A DNA stretch of 64,000 nucleotides from Pigmentiphaga sp. NML080357 (GCF_002188465.1 NZ_NINW01000003.1:62001-126000), one strand, 5' to 3'; positions 35,948 to 44,437 are shown, numbered from the stretch's first letter. Notes: generated by a model from the letters alone, not told the origin. A program made the numbers and translations.

Positions 35948-36856
35948 ATGGATCGGTTCGACCAGTATCGCGTCTTCGTCCAGGTGGCGGAGATGGGCAG
36001 TTTCATCAAGGCGGCGCACGCGCTGGAATTGCCGCGCGCCTCGGTTTCGGCAGCCGTCCAGCAACTCGAAAACCAGGTCGGCACCCGGCTGCTGCATCGC
36101 ACGACCCGGCGCGTGAGCCTGACCGCCGACGGCCTCCAGTTGATCGAACGGATACGGCCTCTGCTGGCCGACGTCGAAGACATCGACCAGCTTTTCCATA
36201 CCCGGGCAAGACAGGCGGCAGGACAGCTCAACGTGGACGTTCCCAGCCGCATCGCGCGCCGCCTGATCGCCCCCGCCCTGCCCGGCCTGCTGCACCGCCA
36301 TCCCAGGCTGCGCCTGCTGCTGGGCTCGAGCGACCGGGCCACCGACCTGGTGCGCGAAGGCGTGGATTGCGCGGTCCGCATCGGCAGCCTGCAGGACAGC
36401 AGCCTGGTGGTGCGCCCGCTCGGCAACATCGCCCTCATCAACTGTGCGAGCCCGGCCTATCTGCGCCAGTACGGAGAACCGCGGCACCCCGGCGAACTGG
36501 CCGAAGGCCATTGGACGGTCGGCTACGCGTCCGCCACCACCGGCCGGGAAGTGGCTTGGGAGTACGCCGGCCCCGACGGCCGGACCACGGGCCTGGATGT
36601 CCCCAGCCAGGTAGTCGTGAACAACGCCGAAAGCTACATCGCCTGCTGCCTAGCCGGCCTGGGACTGATCCAGATTCCCCGCTTCGACGTGCAGCACCTG
36701 CTCGAAGCCGGCGAGCTGGCCGAAGTAATGCCCGGATTCCGCCCGGCGCCCATGCCCGTTTCCCTGCTCTATCCCCACCGCCGACAGCGGTCGCGCCGCC
36801 TGACGGTGTTCGTGGAGTGGTTCGAGACACTGATGCGGCCGCACCTGGAAGCCTGA
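35948..36856 (+). CDS. LysR-family transcriptional regulator (CrgA/PecT-like subgroup)
   Basis: A 302-residue LysR protein. It starts MDRFDQYRVFVQVAEMGSFI and continues AAHALELPRASVSAAVQQLE, LLHRTTRRVSLTADG and an effector domain with VREGVDCAVRIGSLQDSSLV. This subgroup often controls SDR or oxidoreductase genes, and here the SDR lies 104 bp upstream on the same strand. AAAGGAC precedes the ATG, which fixes the start; a longer in-frame reading overlaps the SDR gene. Confidence 0.93.
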   Translation: MDRFDQYRVFVQVAEMGSFIKAAHALELPRASVSAAVQQLENQVGTRLLHRTTRRVSLTADGLQLIERIRPLLADVEDIDQLFHTRARQAAGQLNVDVPSRIARRLIAPALPGLLHRHPRLRLLLGSSDRATDLVREGVDCAVRIGSLQDSSLVVRPLGNIALINCASPAYLRQYGEPRHPGELAEGHWTVGYASATTGREVAWEYAGPDGRTTGLDVPSQVVVNNAESYIACCLAGLGLIQIPRFDVQHLLEAGELAEVMPGFRPAPMPVSLLYPHRRQRSRRLTVFVEWFETLMRPHLEA

Positions 36857-36864
36857 TCCCGAGG

Positions 36865-36898
36865 AGATTCTTCCCGGTTGTCGGGAGATAAGATTCTT
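36865..36898 (+). promoter_or_regulatory. Direct repeats AGATTCTT flanking a small hairpin before the RidA-Bug-FAH genes
   Basis: AGATTCTT occurs at 36865-36872 and 36891-36898 with a TCCCGG..CGGGA stem between them, in the 102-bp gap upstream of the RidA gene. It could be an operator for one of the neighbouring LysR proteins. Sequence pattern only. Confidence 0.3.
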
Positions 36899-36958
36899 TC
36901 ATTATGGCGCCGGGCGCCGCCGCGCCCACAATGTGCCGGCACACCAAAGGAGCCGCGC

Positions 36959-37312
36959 ATGTCCATCGAACGCCTGCAGGAAAACGCCCACATGAGCAAG
37001 ATCGTCATCCACGACAACCTCGTCTACATGTCGGGGCAGGTCGCGGACGACCCCTCGCAGGACTTCGCCGGACAGCTGCGGCAGATCCTCGCCAAGATCG
37101 ATGCCCAGCTGGCGGGAATAGGCATAGACCGCAAGCATCTGCTGAGCGCCATGGTCTGGATCGACGACTACAGGAAGTGGCCGAAACTCAACGAGATCTG
37201 GGACGAATGGGTGATCGCGGGCCACAAGCCCGTGCGGTCCTGCGTCGAATCCAGGCTGGCCTTTCCCGAGTACGAAGTCGAGATCGCCGTGACCGCGGCG
37301 CGCAAGCTCTGA
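36959..37312 (+). CDS. RidA/YjgF-family protein (enamine/imine deaminase-like)
   Basis: A 117-residue trimeric-type protein. Landmarks are NLVYMSGQVADDPSQDFAGQ, a QLRQILAKIDAQL helix, LLSAMVWIDDYRKWPKLNEI, and the C-terminal PVRSCVESRLAFPEYEVEIA with the Arg that binds carboxylate in RidA enzymes. Canonical RidA has a Cys/Asn-rich pocket, so activity may differ. AAAGGAG precedes the ATG at 36959. First gene of a RidA-Bug-FAH plus-strand unit, which suggests degradation of an amino- or imino-acid-like compound. Confidence 0.9.
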   Translation: MSIERLQENAHMSKIVIHDNLVYMSGQVADDPSQDFAGQLRQILAKIDAQLAGIGIDRKHLLSAMVWIDDYRKWPKLNEIWDEWVIAGHKPVRSCVESRLAFPEYEVEIAVTAARKL

Positions 37313-37336
37313 CACGCTGGCTCCCGGAGACGCACC

Positions 37337-38299
37337 ATGATCGCGATCCGATCGAGGCGGGCGGCCCTCGCCCTGCTCCTCGCCCTTGCACCCCCGCTGG
37401 CGCATGCCCAGGAGCCGCTGAAGCTGGTGGTGGGCCTGCCCGCCGGCGGCAACTTCGACATCATTGCCCGCTTGCTGGCCGAGAAGCTGCGCGTCTCGCT
37501 CAACCAGACCGCCATCGTCGAGAACCGCCCGGGTGCGCAGGCCCGGCTCGCCATCCAGCAGGTGAAGGCGGCAGTGCCTGACGGCAACACGCTGGTGGTG
37601 GCGCCGGGCGCGACCATCTACCTCTACCCGCACGTGTTCAAGCAACTGGGCTACGACCCCTTCACCGAACTCGCCCCGGTTGCCAAGCTGCCCACCTGGG
37701 AGCTCGGCCTCGCAGTCCCGGCCTCGTCCTCGGCGCGCAGCCTGCAGGACTTCCTGGCATGGGCCAAGTCCCATCCCAACGCCGCGTTCTACGGTACGCC
37801 CTCGGCAGGCAGCATCCAGCACTTCCTGGGCGTGACGCTGTCGCAGGCAACCGGCACGCGGCTCGAGCACATCGGCTACAAGGGGGCGGCCGAAGTCATC
37901 ACGGCCCTGGTCGGCGCCCAGATACCGGCCGCGATCCTGAACATCGGCGAAATGCTGAACCTGCAGCAGGCCGGCAAGGTGCGCATCCTGGCCACCTTCG
38001 GCAGCCGCCGGGCGGCTGAACTGCCGGAGGTGCCGACGGCGGCCGAGTTGGGAATACGCATGGCGCCCGCCCAGGGATGGGGCGGCATCTATGCGCCGGC
38101 CCGCACGCCCGAAGCGCGGATCGCCCAGCTCAACGCCGCCATCGTCCAGGCTCTGCAAGAGCCCGACGTGCGCGCGCGCCTGGCCCAGATGGGGATGACG
38201 CCGGTAAGCAGCACGCCGCGGCAGCTGGACGAACAGGGGCGGCGGGAGCTCGAACAATGGCGCAGCGCCGTACAGGCTTCCGGCTTCAGCGCGGATTGA
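37337..38299 (+). CDS. Bug-family periplasmic substrate-binding protein
   Basis: A 320-residue binding protein with signal peptide (AALALLLALAPPLAHAQE). The mature start EPLKLVVGLPAGGNFDIIAR is followed by IVENRPGAQARLAIQQVKAA, VPDGNTLVVAPGATIYLYPH, GSIQHFLGVTLSQ and IGYKGAAEVITALVG. The family GGAGG segment reads RPGAQA, a mild divergence. It lies between the RidA and FAH genes, 24 bp after RidA. Confidence 0.92.
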   Translation: MIAIRSRRAALALLLALAPPLAHAQEPLKLVVGLPAGGNFDIIARLLAEKLRVSLNQTAIVENRPGAQARLAIQQVKAAVPDGNTLVVAPGATIYLYPHVFKQLGYDPFTELAPVAKLPTWELGLAVPASSSARSLQDFLAWAKSHPNAAFYGTPSAGSIQHFLGVTLSQATGTRLEHIGYKGAAEVITALVGAQIPAAILNIGEMLNLQQAGKVRILATFGSRRAAELPEVPTAAELGIRMAPAQGWGGIYAPARTPEARIAQLNAAIVQALQEPDVRARLAQMGMTPVSSTPRQLDEQGRRELEQWRSAVQASGFSAD

Positions 38300-38350
38300 G
38301 GCCCCGTTTTGACGCGCGGGGCCGTGGATAACTGAAACGAGGAAGCAACG

Positions 38351-39262
38351 ATGTTCTCTTTGACCACGCGTTCGGTATGTGGCACACCGGCCGGCTGCCT
38401 GCAGACCGCCCAGGGCTGCTACCCGATCGCCGCATCGGCCCGGGTCCTGGGCCTGGACGCCATGCCGGACGCCGTCATCGACCTCTTCCGCGACTGGCCC
38501 GCCAATCTGCGACGGCTGGCTCGCATCGCCACCGCGGAAAACGAACTGCGCGCGCTGGACGTACCGGGCGACGCCCCCGAACTGGCGCCGCTGCAATACC
38601 CCGGCAAGGTGCTGTGCGCAGGCGCCAACTACTACGACCACCTGGCCGAGATGAAGGTGCCCGACGCGCACGACAAGTCGGCGCAGCGGCTGTTCTTTTT
38701 CTTCAAGCCGGCGCGCCAGGCGATCGTGGGTCCCGGCAAGACCGTCCATATTCCGCAAGACTGTCAATCCTTCGATTGGGAGGTCGAGCTCGCGCTGGTG
38801 ATAGGGCGCGAGGCACGCGCCATTGCCGCCGCGAATTGGCGCGCGCATGTGGCGGCCTATTGCGTGGCGATCGATTTCTCCGCGCGCGACCTGAATCGCG
38901 CACCCGAGGCCTTCTACAAATTCGATTGGGTGGCGGGCAAGGCGCACGACACGAGCTGCCCGTTGGGTCGGCTGGTGCCCGCCTGCTTCGTCGAAGACCC
39001 GCACGATCTCGCCATGCGCCTGGAGGTCAACGGCGAGACGAGGCAGGATGCGAATACCTCCGGCATGATCTTCGACATCGGCGAGCAGTTGGCCACGCTT
39101 TCCCGCATCATGACGCTGGAGCCCGGCGACGTGGTGCTGACGGGCACGCCGGCGGGAGTAGGCGCGGCGCGGCGCAGCTTCCTCTCGGCGGGCGACGTGG
39201 TCACCGCCCGGATCGGCGCGCTCGGCTCTTTGCGGGTGGAGATCCAGCCGCCGCGCCCCTGA
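38351..39262 (+). CDS. Fumarylacetoacetate hydrolase-family enzyme
   Basis: A 303-residue FAH-fold hydrolase. Its features are VLCAGANYYDHLAEM, the metal-binding SFDWEVELALVIGREARA, VAIDFSARDLNRAPEAFYKF, and the terminal LEPGDVVLTGTPAGVG. The pattern is that of 2-keto-4-pentenoate hydratase/oxaloacetate decarboxylase-type members. GAGGAAGCAACG precedes the ATG. The 3-prime end overlaps the end of the opposing LysR gene by 62 bp. Confidence 0.9.
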   Translation: MFSLTTRSVCGTPAGCLQTAQGCYPIAASARVLGLDAMPDAVIDLFRDWPANLRRLARIATAENELRALDVPGDAPELAPLQYPGKVLCAGANYYDHLAEMKVPDAHDKSAQRLFFFFKPARQAIVGPGKTVHIPQDCQSFDWEVELALVIGREARAIAAANWRAHVAAYCVAIDFSARDLNRAPEAFYKFDWVAGKAHDTSCPLGRLVPACFVEDPHDLAMRLEVNGETRQDANTSGMIFDIGEQLATLSRIMTLEPGDVVLTGTPAGVGAARRSFLSAGDVVTARIGALGSLRVEIQPPRP

Positions 39263-40232
39263 CCGCCCGGACGCGCGCATCGGCATCCCGTTCCCGCGCT
39301 TCCAGGCCCGCGATCTCGTGCACCACATCCAGGAAATGCCGTACCGGCGGCGACACGGGCCGATGGGCATGCGTGATGACGCCTACCGGCGGGATGGTGA
39401 GCGGCAGCGCGAAGGGCAGGATCGCGAACAGGCCCTGGTCGCGATAGAGGCTGGCCACGCGTCCCGGCATCACCGCAAGCATGTCCGACTTCTGGATCAG
39501 CGCCTGGCTGAGCAGCAGCGAGGCGGTCTCGACCCGCGGCCTGGGCACCGCCACGCCGGCCTTAACGAACATCTGCTCGAATTGCGGGCGCATGGGAGCG
39601 AACTCCGTCGGCAGGATCCACTGCGACGCCGCGAGCTCGGCGATGTCCAGCCGCCGGCGCCGCGCCCAGGGATGCCCGCCGCGCACCACTACGCAGACGG
39701 GCTCGTCATACAGCAATTCGCTGGCGAACGCCGGATCCTGCGTACTGGCCGTCAGCCGCCCCAGCACCACGTCCAGCTCCTGGCGGGCCAGCGCCGGCAG
39801 CAGCACTTCGTTGCTGCCTTCGGTCGCAAGCACGACCACGTCCGGCCAGCGCGCATGCAGCCGGTCCAGCGCCGTGCCGAGCAGCACGGACACGGCCGCC
39901 GGGAATACCCCCACCCGCACACGGCCCTGCGCGCCTTCGCGGACGAGCTGCACCTCGGTCAGCGAATCGCCCACGTTGCGCAGGATGCTGCGGGCCCAGC
40001 GGATGGCGGCATCGCCGCCCGGGGTGGGACGCAATCCGCTCGACGAACGCGTGAACAGCTGCCCGCCGTAGATCTCCTCCGCATCGCGCAGCAGCTTGCT
40101 GGCGGCCGGCTGTGTCATGCTCAGCCGCGCCGCCGCCTTGTGGATGCTGCCGGTGTTGTCCAGCACGTCGAGCAGCTCCAGGTGCCGAAGCCGAAGTCGG
40201 CCCCGCACGCGGTTGTCGAGCCGAATGTCCAT
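39201..40232 (-). CDS. LysR-family transcriptional regulator (GbpR/CbbR-like)
   Basis: A 343-residue LysR protein. The helix-turn-helix is RHLELLDVLDNTGSIHKAAA, LSMTQPAASKLLRDAEEIYG (about 16-60); the effector domain includes EGAQGRVRVGVFPAAVSVLL. The C-terminus is about 30 residues longer than usual and rich in Arg and Ala (ARVRAVRGAAAGSPPAKSRA). That extension is exactly the part overlapping the FAH gene on the other strand, so the original stop was probably lost. GGAGGAGCGACGGC precedes the ATG. It follows the CMD gene on the same strand by 125 bp. Confidence 0.9.
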   Translation of the reverse strand: MDIRLDNRVRGRLRLRHLELLDVLDNTGSIHKAAARLSMTQPAASKLLRDAEEIYGGQLFTRSSSGLRPTPGGDAAIRWARSILRNVGDSLTEVQLVREGAQGRVRVGVFPAAVSVLLGTALDRLHARWPDVVVLATEGSNEVLLPALARQELDVVLGRLTASTQDPAFASELLYDEPVCVVVRGGHPWARRRRLDIAELAASQWILPTEFAPMRPQFEQMFVKAGVAVPRPRVETASLLLSQALIQKSDMLAVMPGRVASLYRDQGLFAILPFALPLTIPPVGVITHAHRPVSPPVRHFLDVVHEIAGLEARERDADARVRAVRGAAAGSPPAKSRARRSGR

Positions 40233-40357
40233 GCCGTCGCTCCTCCTGTCCGGCGTTGCCGCGCCGCATCGGAATGATGTCTGGACAAGCCGTCCAGCGG
40301 CGCGATCGACAGGAATGTTACGCGCAATGCCGGCCCTGTCTCCCCAAGCGGATAGCC

Positions 40358-41131
40358 CTATCCGACTCGAGCCGTCTCGCCCGCGGCCGAACGGGAAACC
40401 GCGGCCTCGCCGGCCATGAACGCCTTGCTCCCTTCGATCCAGCCGGGCACCCCGCCCGACAATATGGCGGTCGTCATCGCATCGATCACGTCCTCGGGCG
40501 TCGCGCCGTTCTCGAGCGCATTGACGACGTGGATCCGCGCTCCTTCGGTATAGCGCTCCGAAGTATTGAGCGCGACCAGCAGCAATTCCTTGTACTTGTG
40601 CGCCAGCACGCCCTCCCGCAGGTTTTCGCTGCGCAGGATGTAGTACCCCTGCAGGAGCTCGGCCTTGTGCTCGGCGAGAAGCGTGATGAAGGCGGGCAGG
40701 CCATGCAGCACCCCCTCGAAATAGGCCAGCATGTCGGCCACGTCCACCGGCTCGTGGCCGCCCTCCCGGTCATCCACCGGCGCGATCGACCGGACATCGA
40801 CTCCAATGAGCCGCAACCCCTCGCTGTACATATGGACGCCGCGCGACGGCAGAAAGACTTCGAGTGTCTCCAACAGCTCCTCGGCGGAGGCGCCGGCTTT
40901 CCTGGCAAGCTGGGCATGCAGCCTGGCCAGCTCGGGACGTCCCTGGGAAAGATAGATGACGAACAGGATGAAATGCTTGACGCGCTCCGGCAGCGATGAA
41001 CGATTGAAGATGCCCTCGGCAACATACGCCAGTCCGATGGCTTTCCTGGGACTGAGCCTGCACAAGGCGTCGACCCAGTCGGCCTCGCCGTAGATGCTGT
41101 CGATGAGTGCCCTTGCCTTGACGATATCCAT
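40358..41131 (-). CDS. Carboxymuconolactone decarboxylase-family protein with duplicated domain
   Basis: A 257-residue all-helical AhpD/CMD-like protein with two CMD units. The first (about 30-115) includes LPERVKHFILFVIYLSQGRP and HAQLARKAGASAEELLETLE. The second (about 150-240) includes HKYKELLLVALNTSERYTEG and HVVNALENGATPEDVIDAMT. No CxxC peroxidatic pair is present, so a lyase/decarboxylase role is likelier than AhpD-type reductase. It is the last gene of a unit with CHM-isomerase-like and MBL proteins, which suits processing of a lactone or muconate-type intermediate. Confidence 0.82.
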   Translation of the reverse strand: MDIVKARALIDSIYGEADWVDALCRLSPRKAIGLAYVAEGIFNRSSLPERVKHFILFVIYLSQGRPELARLHAQLARKAGASAEELLETLEVFLPSRGVHMYSEGLRLIGVDVRSIAPVDDREGGHEPVDVADMLAYFEGVLHGLPAFITLLAEHKAELLQGYYILRSENLREGVLAHKYKELLLVALNTSERYTEGARIHVVNALENGATPEDVIDAMTTAILSGGVPGWIEGSKAFMAGEAAVSRSAAGETARVG

Positions 41132-41135
41132 AAGA

Positions 41136-41873
41136 TCAACTCACTTCGTTTTCGAGTATGTACTTCGCGTCGTGGTTCGCCACGACGAAGTCCGCGGCAT
41201 TCCAAACCTTGAGCATGCTGTCGTAGGCGTCCATGGCATTCTGGTGGATGCCGGGAATGGTCAGCTCCGGGACGGCCGGTCCGCAATCGCAGCCGCCGAA
41301 GTTCTCGTGAATGCAGCAGAAACCGGTAATCACGCCCACGCCTCTTTGGGTCCGGACCCATACCGACTGCCCCCCGGGCGTATGGCCGGGCGTAAACAGG
41401 ACTCCCACGTTTTCGGTAATCTGCCGGTCTCCATCGATCATCGTGAACTCGAGCCCGTCGATGAACGACGGGTCGTAGTACCGGTCGATGGGCTGCGGCT
41501 GGGAAGCGAAGGTCCACTCCCGCCGCTGCACGATCTTCTCGGCCGCGCCAAAGCGGTGGATGTGCGCAATGTGGTCCATGTGCAGATGCGTCAGGATCAC
41601 GCGCCCGATGTCTTCTATCCGCAGGCCATGGGCCGCCAATCCCTCTTCCAGGGTCTGCACGTGTTCCACGGTATCCGGCGGCCGGCCCCAGACGTGGATC
41701 GCCTGCTCCGCCGTCGCTCCCGCATCCACCAGGATATTGTGTGTTCCGTCCCGCACCAGCCAGCTGTAGTAGCCGAACTCGACGTTCTGGCCGAAGCCCT
41801 TGAGATAGGTGAACTTGGTTTTTTCCGCTCTCCCCAGGATTCTGGCCAGGGGTATGGCATGGATCGTCGCCAT
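41136..41873 (-). CDS. Metallo-beta-lactamase-fold hydrolase (lactonase-like)
   Basis: A 245-residue MBL-fold protein. The zinc motif HLHMDH is at 96-101 (H96, H98, D100, H101), with further ligands in VLFTPGHTPGGQSVWV and in VVANHDAKYILENEVS at the C-terminus. This arrangement is close to the N-acyl-homoserine-lactonase/quorum-quenching-like group, but many relatives open unrelated lactones. A Cys-rich loop (FCCIHENFGGCDCG) follows the third strand pair and is unusual. Its start shares a base with the preceding CHM-isomerase stop; the CMD gene follows after 4 bp. Confidence 0.85.
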   Translation of the reverse strand: MATIHAIPLARILGRAEKTKFTYLKGFGQNVEFGYYSWLVRDGTHNILVDAGATAEQAIHVWGRPPDTVEHVQTLEEGLAAHGLRIEDIGRVILTHLHMDHIAHIHRFGAAEKIVQRREWTFASQPQPIDRYYDPSFIDGLEFTMIDGDRQITENVGVLFTPGHTPGGQSVWVRTQRGVGVITGFCCIHENFGGCDCGPAVPELTIPGIHQNAMDAYDSMLKVWNAADFVVANHDAKYILENEVS

Positions 41874-42235
41874 CAAGGATCTCCGAACAGGATCAAGGCG
41901 CGGGTGCGCAGGTCGATTTCCGCTATCTCGCAAGTCACGCAGGTACGCAGCCGAACGCCGCGCAGGGCGAGCACCCGTTCGATCTCGCCCGCTATCCGGG
42001 CGCTCAGGCCGGCGACGAACCCGTCGTCGCGTCCAGGCCGAATGCGCAACGTCGCCGCCACGAACGCCGAGGCGCCTTGCTGCAGCACCCGGAAGCGGTC
42101 ATGCACCACGGCCCTGCCCATGATGACCGCCGCGTCGAACCCGCCGGAACCCTGGCAGGCGCCAATGACCGAATCGAGCAGCCCGTCGGCCAGGTCGCCA
42201 AGATTGGCGGATATGTCTAATGTGACGTGGGGCAT
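41873..42235 (-). CDS. 5-carboxymethyl-2-hydroxymuconate isomerase-like tautomerase
   Basis: A 120-residue tautomerase-superfamily protein starting MPHVTLDISANLGDLADGLL, very like HpaF/CHMI, with Pro2 as the catalytic base once Met is removed. The C-terminal ATLRIRPGRDDGFVAGLSAR and VTCEIAEIDLRTRALILF also fit. The start at 42235 is fixed by the need for Pro2. CHMI enzymes isomerise ring-cleavage products of homoprotocatechuate; here the partner genes (MBL, CMD, Bug) indicate a different pathway with a muconate-like intermediate. Confidence 0.8.
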   Translation of the reverse strand: MPHVTLDISANLGDLADGLLDSVIGACQGSGGFDAAVIMGRAVVHDRFRVLQQGASAFVAATLRIRPGRDDGFVAGLSARIAGEIERVLALRGVRLRTCVTCEIAEIDLRTRALILFGDP

Positions 42236-42255
42236 GTCAGTCGGACTGTCCCATC

Positions 42256-43257
42256 TCAGTCCATCCTGGCGCCCGAGGCGCTGACTACGGCGGCCCATTT
42301 GCGCACCTCGCTTTCGTAGAAGCGCTGGGCTTGCGGCGCCGACGATACGGCGATTTCCGCGCCCATCGCCGCGAAGCGGGCCTGCAGATCGGGACTCTTC
42401 AACGACCGGTTGATCGCCTGGTGCAGCTTCTCCATGACGGCAGGCTCGGTGGCCGCGGGCGCGAAGACGATGAACCAGCTCGTCGAGTCCATGCCCTTGA
42501 CGCCCAGTTCATCGAGCGTGGCGATTTCCGGCGCGATCGCCGATTTCTTCTTCGAGCTCAGGCCCAGCGCCTTCAACGTGCCCGCCTTGATATGAGGCAA
42601 GGTCGTCATGATGCTGTCGAACACCACGGGCACCTGGTTGCCGAGCACGTCGTTGAGCGCAGGCGCGGCGCCGCGATAGGGCACATGCGACATCCTGATG
42701 CCGGCTATGTCGGCGAACTGCTGCATGAACAGATGCGAACCCGACCCGTTGCCGGCGCTGGCGTAGTCGATGCTCTCGCCTGCCTTGGCGCGATCGATCA
42801 GCTTCTGGACAGTGTCGATGCCAGATCCCGCGCCCGCAAGCAGCACATAGGGAGAGGTGGACACCATTGCCACCGCCCGCAATTGGGTGAGCGGATCGAA
42901 GCCGAGCGACTTGTATAGGGAAGGATTGATCGCCAATGCAATGCTGCCGAACAGGAGGGTATAGCCGTCAGGAGGCGATTTCACGACACGGTCGGTAGCG
43001 ATGTTCCCCCCGGCGCCGGCGACGTTCTCCACGATCACGGCCTGGCCGAGCTCGCCGGCCAATACCCCGCCCAAGGCACGGGCCGCGACGTCTACGCCGC
43101 CTCCCGGCGGAAACCCCACGACCAGGCGAACGGGCTTGGCGGGGAACGTGGACGAGGCGAATGCGGCCCAGGGCAGCAGGCCGGTGGCCAGCGCACACGC
43201 GAGCAACGCGCGCCTGGCCAAGGCGGCGGGCAAGAGTGAAGATATGACCGGGCGCAC
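42256..43257 (-). CDS. Bug-family periplasmic substrate-binding protein
   Basis: A 333-residue binding protein with signal peptide (ARRALLACALATGLLPWAAF). Its body has FPAKPVRLVVGFPPGGGVDV, VIVENVAGAGGNIATDRVVK, PPDGYTLLFGSIALAINPSL, GNGSGSHLFMQQF and VPYRGAAPALNDVLGN. The start is GTG at 43257 with GGAGACTC just before it. First gene of the Bug-CHMI-MBL-CMD unit and divergent from a LysR gene. Confidence 0.92.
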   Translation of the reverse strand: MRPVISSLLPAALARRALLACALATGLLPWAAFASSTFPAKPVRLVVGFPPGGGVDVAARALGGVLAGELGQAVIVENVAGAGGNIATDRVVKSPPDGYTLLFGSIALAINPSLYKSLGFDPLTQLRAVAMVSTSPYVLLAGAGSGIDTVQKLIDRAKAGESIDYASAGNGSGSHLFMQQFADIAGIRMSHVPYRGAAPALNDVLGNQVPVVFDSIMTTLPHIKAGTLKALGLSSKKKSAIAPEIATLDELGVKGMDSTSWFIVFAPAATEPAVMEKLHQAINRSLKSPDLQARFAAMGAEIAVSSAPQAQRFYESEVRKWAAVVSASGARMD

Positions 43258-43329
43258 ACGAGTCTCCTGAAATAGTCGTTATGGGACGCATGGTAGAGTG
43301 CGGCGCCGCGGTCGCGGTTTTATTCGGTT

Positions 43330-43345
43330 GATAGCGCGATTTATC
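43330..43345. promoter_or_regulatory. LysR-type operator candidate
   Basis: GATA and TATC half-sites separated by 8 bp (GATAGCGCGATTTATC) lie in the 105-bp gap between the divergent Bug and LysR genes, 17 bp before the LysR start. Confidence 0.35.
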
Positions 43346-43362
43346 TTTTAAATGAGGCGCTC

Positions 43363-44304
43363 ATGAAATTGCCCCTCCTTTCCACACGGGAGCTGAGAAA
43401 TTTCGTGCTGCTGGCGGGAAGTTCGTCCGTCAAGGAAGCGGCCGAGAAATGCGCGCTCTCCCAGCCGGCCCTGAGCATCCAGCTCAAGCATCTGGAAACC
43501 AAGCTGGGAACTCAGCTGGTGCGACGCGCCAATACCCACAAAGGGATAGAACTCACGCACTCCGGCACGGAGTTCTTGCAGGCAGCCCGCCACGCTCTCC
43601 AGATCCTGCAGGACGCGGTGGCGCGCATTGCGCCGGCCGCCCACGCCGATGCCGGGATCCTGCGCGTCGCGTGCCTGCCGTCGCTCGTCCCGGACATCGT
43701 CTCGCCGGTCCTGGCCGACCTGGCCAAGCACTGGCGGGGCGCGCACATCTCCGTCCTGGATAGCGATTCCGGCGCCTGTTCCACCTTGCTCAGCTCGAGC
43801 AAGTGCGAGGTCGCGATCTGCTCCCGTCCCGTCAACGGCCCCGAACTGAGGTCCGAATTGCTCTTCTCGGAACGATTCTGCGTCGTGCTGCGGCGGGACG
43901 ACGCCCTGGCTCATCGCTCGTATCTCACGCTCGACGATTTCGTGGGTTCGACGCTGGTGAACCTGGTGGACAATCAACGCGTCAACGCCAGCCTGCTCGC
44001 ACGCTCCATCCCCTCCATACAAGTGAATACGATTACCGCCCTCGAGAGCCTGTTGGCGCGGGGAGCGGGCGCCGCGATCATCGCCCAGTCGGCAGCCGAA
44101 TCGATACATCATTCGGCATTGCTGAAAATCCCCCTGGCCGATGCCGAAATCACGCGGCAGATATTCCTGTCCTGGATCGATAGTCCCAACCCCTTGGTGG
44201 ACGCTTTCCTGAAGCAATTGCGCACTTACGCAACGAGCGCGCCGGGGGGACTGGCCCTATCCCGCTCGTCTCCCCATCCCGAGGGGCCGCCCGCGGGCCG
44301 GTAG
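43363..44304 (+). CDS. LysR-family transcriptional regulator
   Basis: A 313-residue LysR protein. The DNA-binding part is LSTRELRNFVLLAGSSSVKE, AAEKCALSQPALSIQLKHLE, and the effector domain starts near AGILRVACLPSLVPDIVSPV. It is divergent from the Bug-CHMI-MBL-CMD genes and is probably their activator. The C-terminal tail (SSPHPEGPPAGR) is Pro-rich and not conserved-looking. The interval 44305-44413 after it shows no feature. Confidence 0.92.
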   Translation: MKLPLLSTRELRNFVLLAGSSSVKEAAEKCALSQPALSIQLKHLETKLGTQLVRRANTHKGIELTHSGTEFLQAARHALQILQDAVARIAPAAHADAGILRVACLPSLVPDIVSPVLADLAKHWRGAHISVLDSDSGACSTLLSSSKCEVAICSRPVNGPELRSELLFSERFCVVLRRDDALAHRSYLTLDDFVGSTLVNLVDNQRVNASLLARSIPSIQVNTITALESLLARGAGAAIIAQSAAESIHHSALLKIPLADAEITRQIFLSWIDSPNPLVDAFLKQLRTYATSAPGGLALSRSSPHPEGPPAGR

Positions 44305-44413
44305 CCACGCCCGGCCAACGGCGAGGCGGCGACACCGGCACGCAGCGGAAATACCGCCTTGCAGGCCACGGCGATCCGATGCGATCTGCAACGACAATAA
44401 CGAAAATATCATC

Positions 44414-44437
44414 GATAACAAGAATGATATTGAGAAT
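44414..44437 (+). promoter_or_regulatory. Fur box upstream of the TonB receptor
   Basis: Four adjoining hexamers, GATAAC, AAGAAT, GATATT and GAGAAT, match the GATAAT-repeat description of Fur sites. They lie about 76 bp before the receptor start in an AT-rich stretch that stands out from its GC-rich surroundings. Iron-responsive repression of the receptor and HmuY-like genes is expected. Confidence 0.7.

Noticed and set aside
36902-39370. A minus-strand open frame of 822 codons over RidA, Bug and FAH genes
   Set aside because: Antisense shadow; the plus strand carries three well-supported families with ribosome-binding sites.
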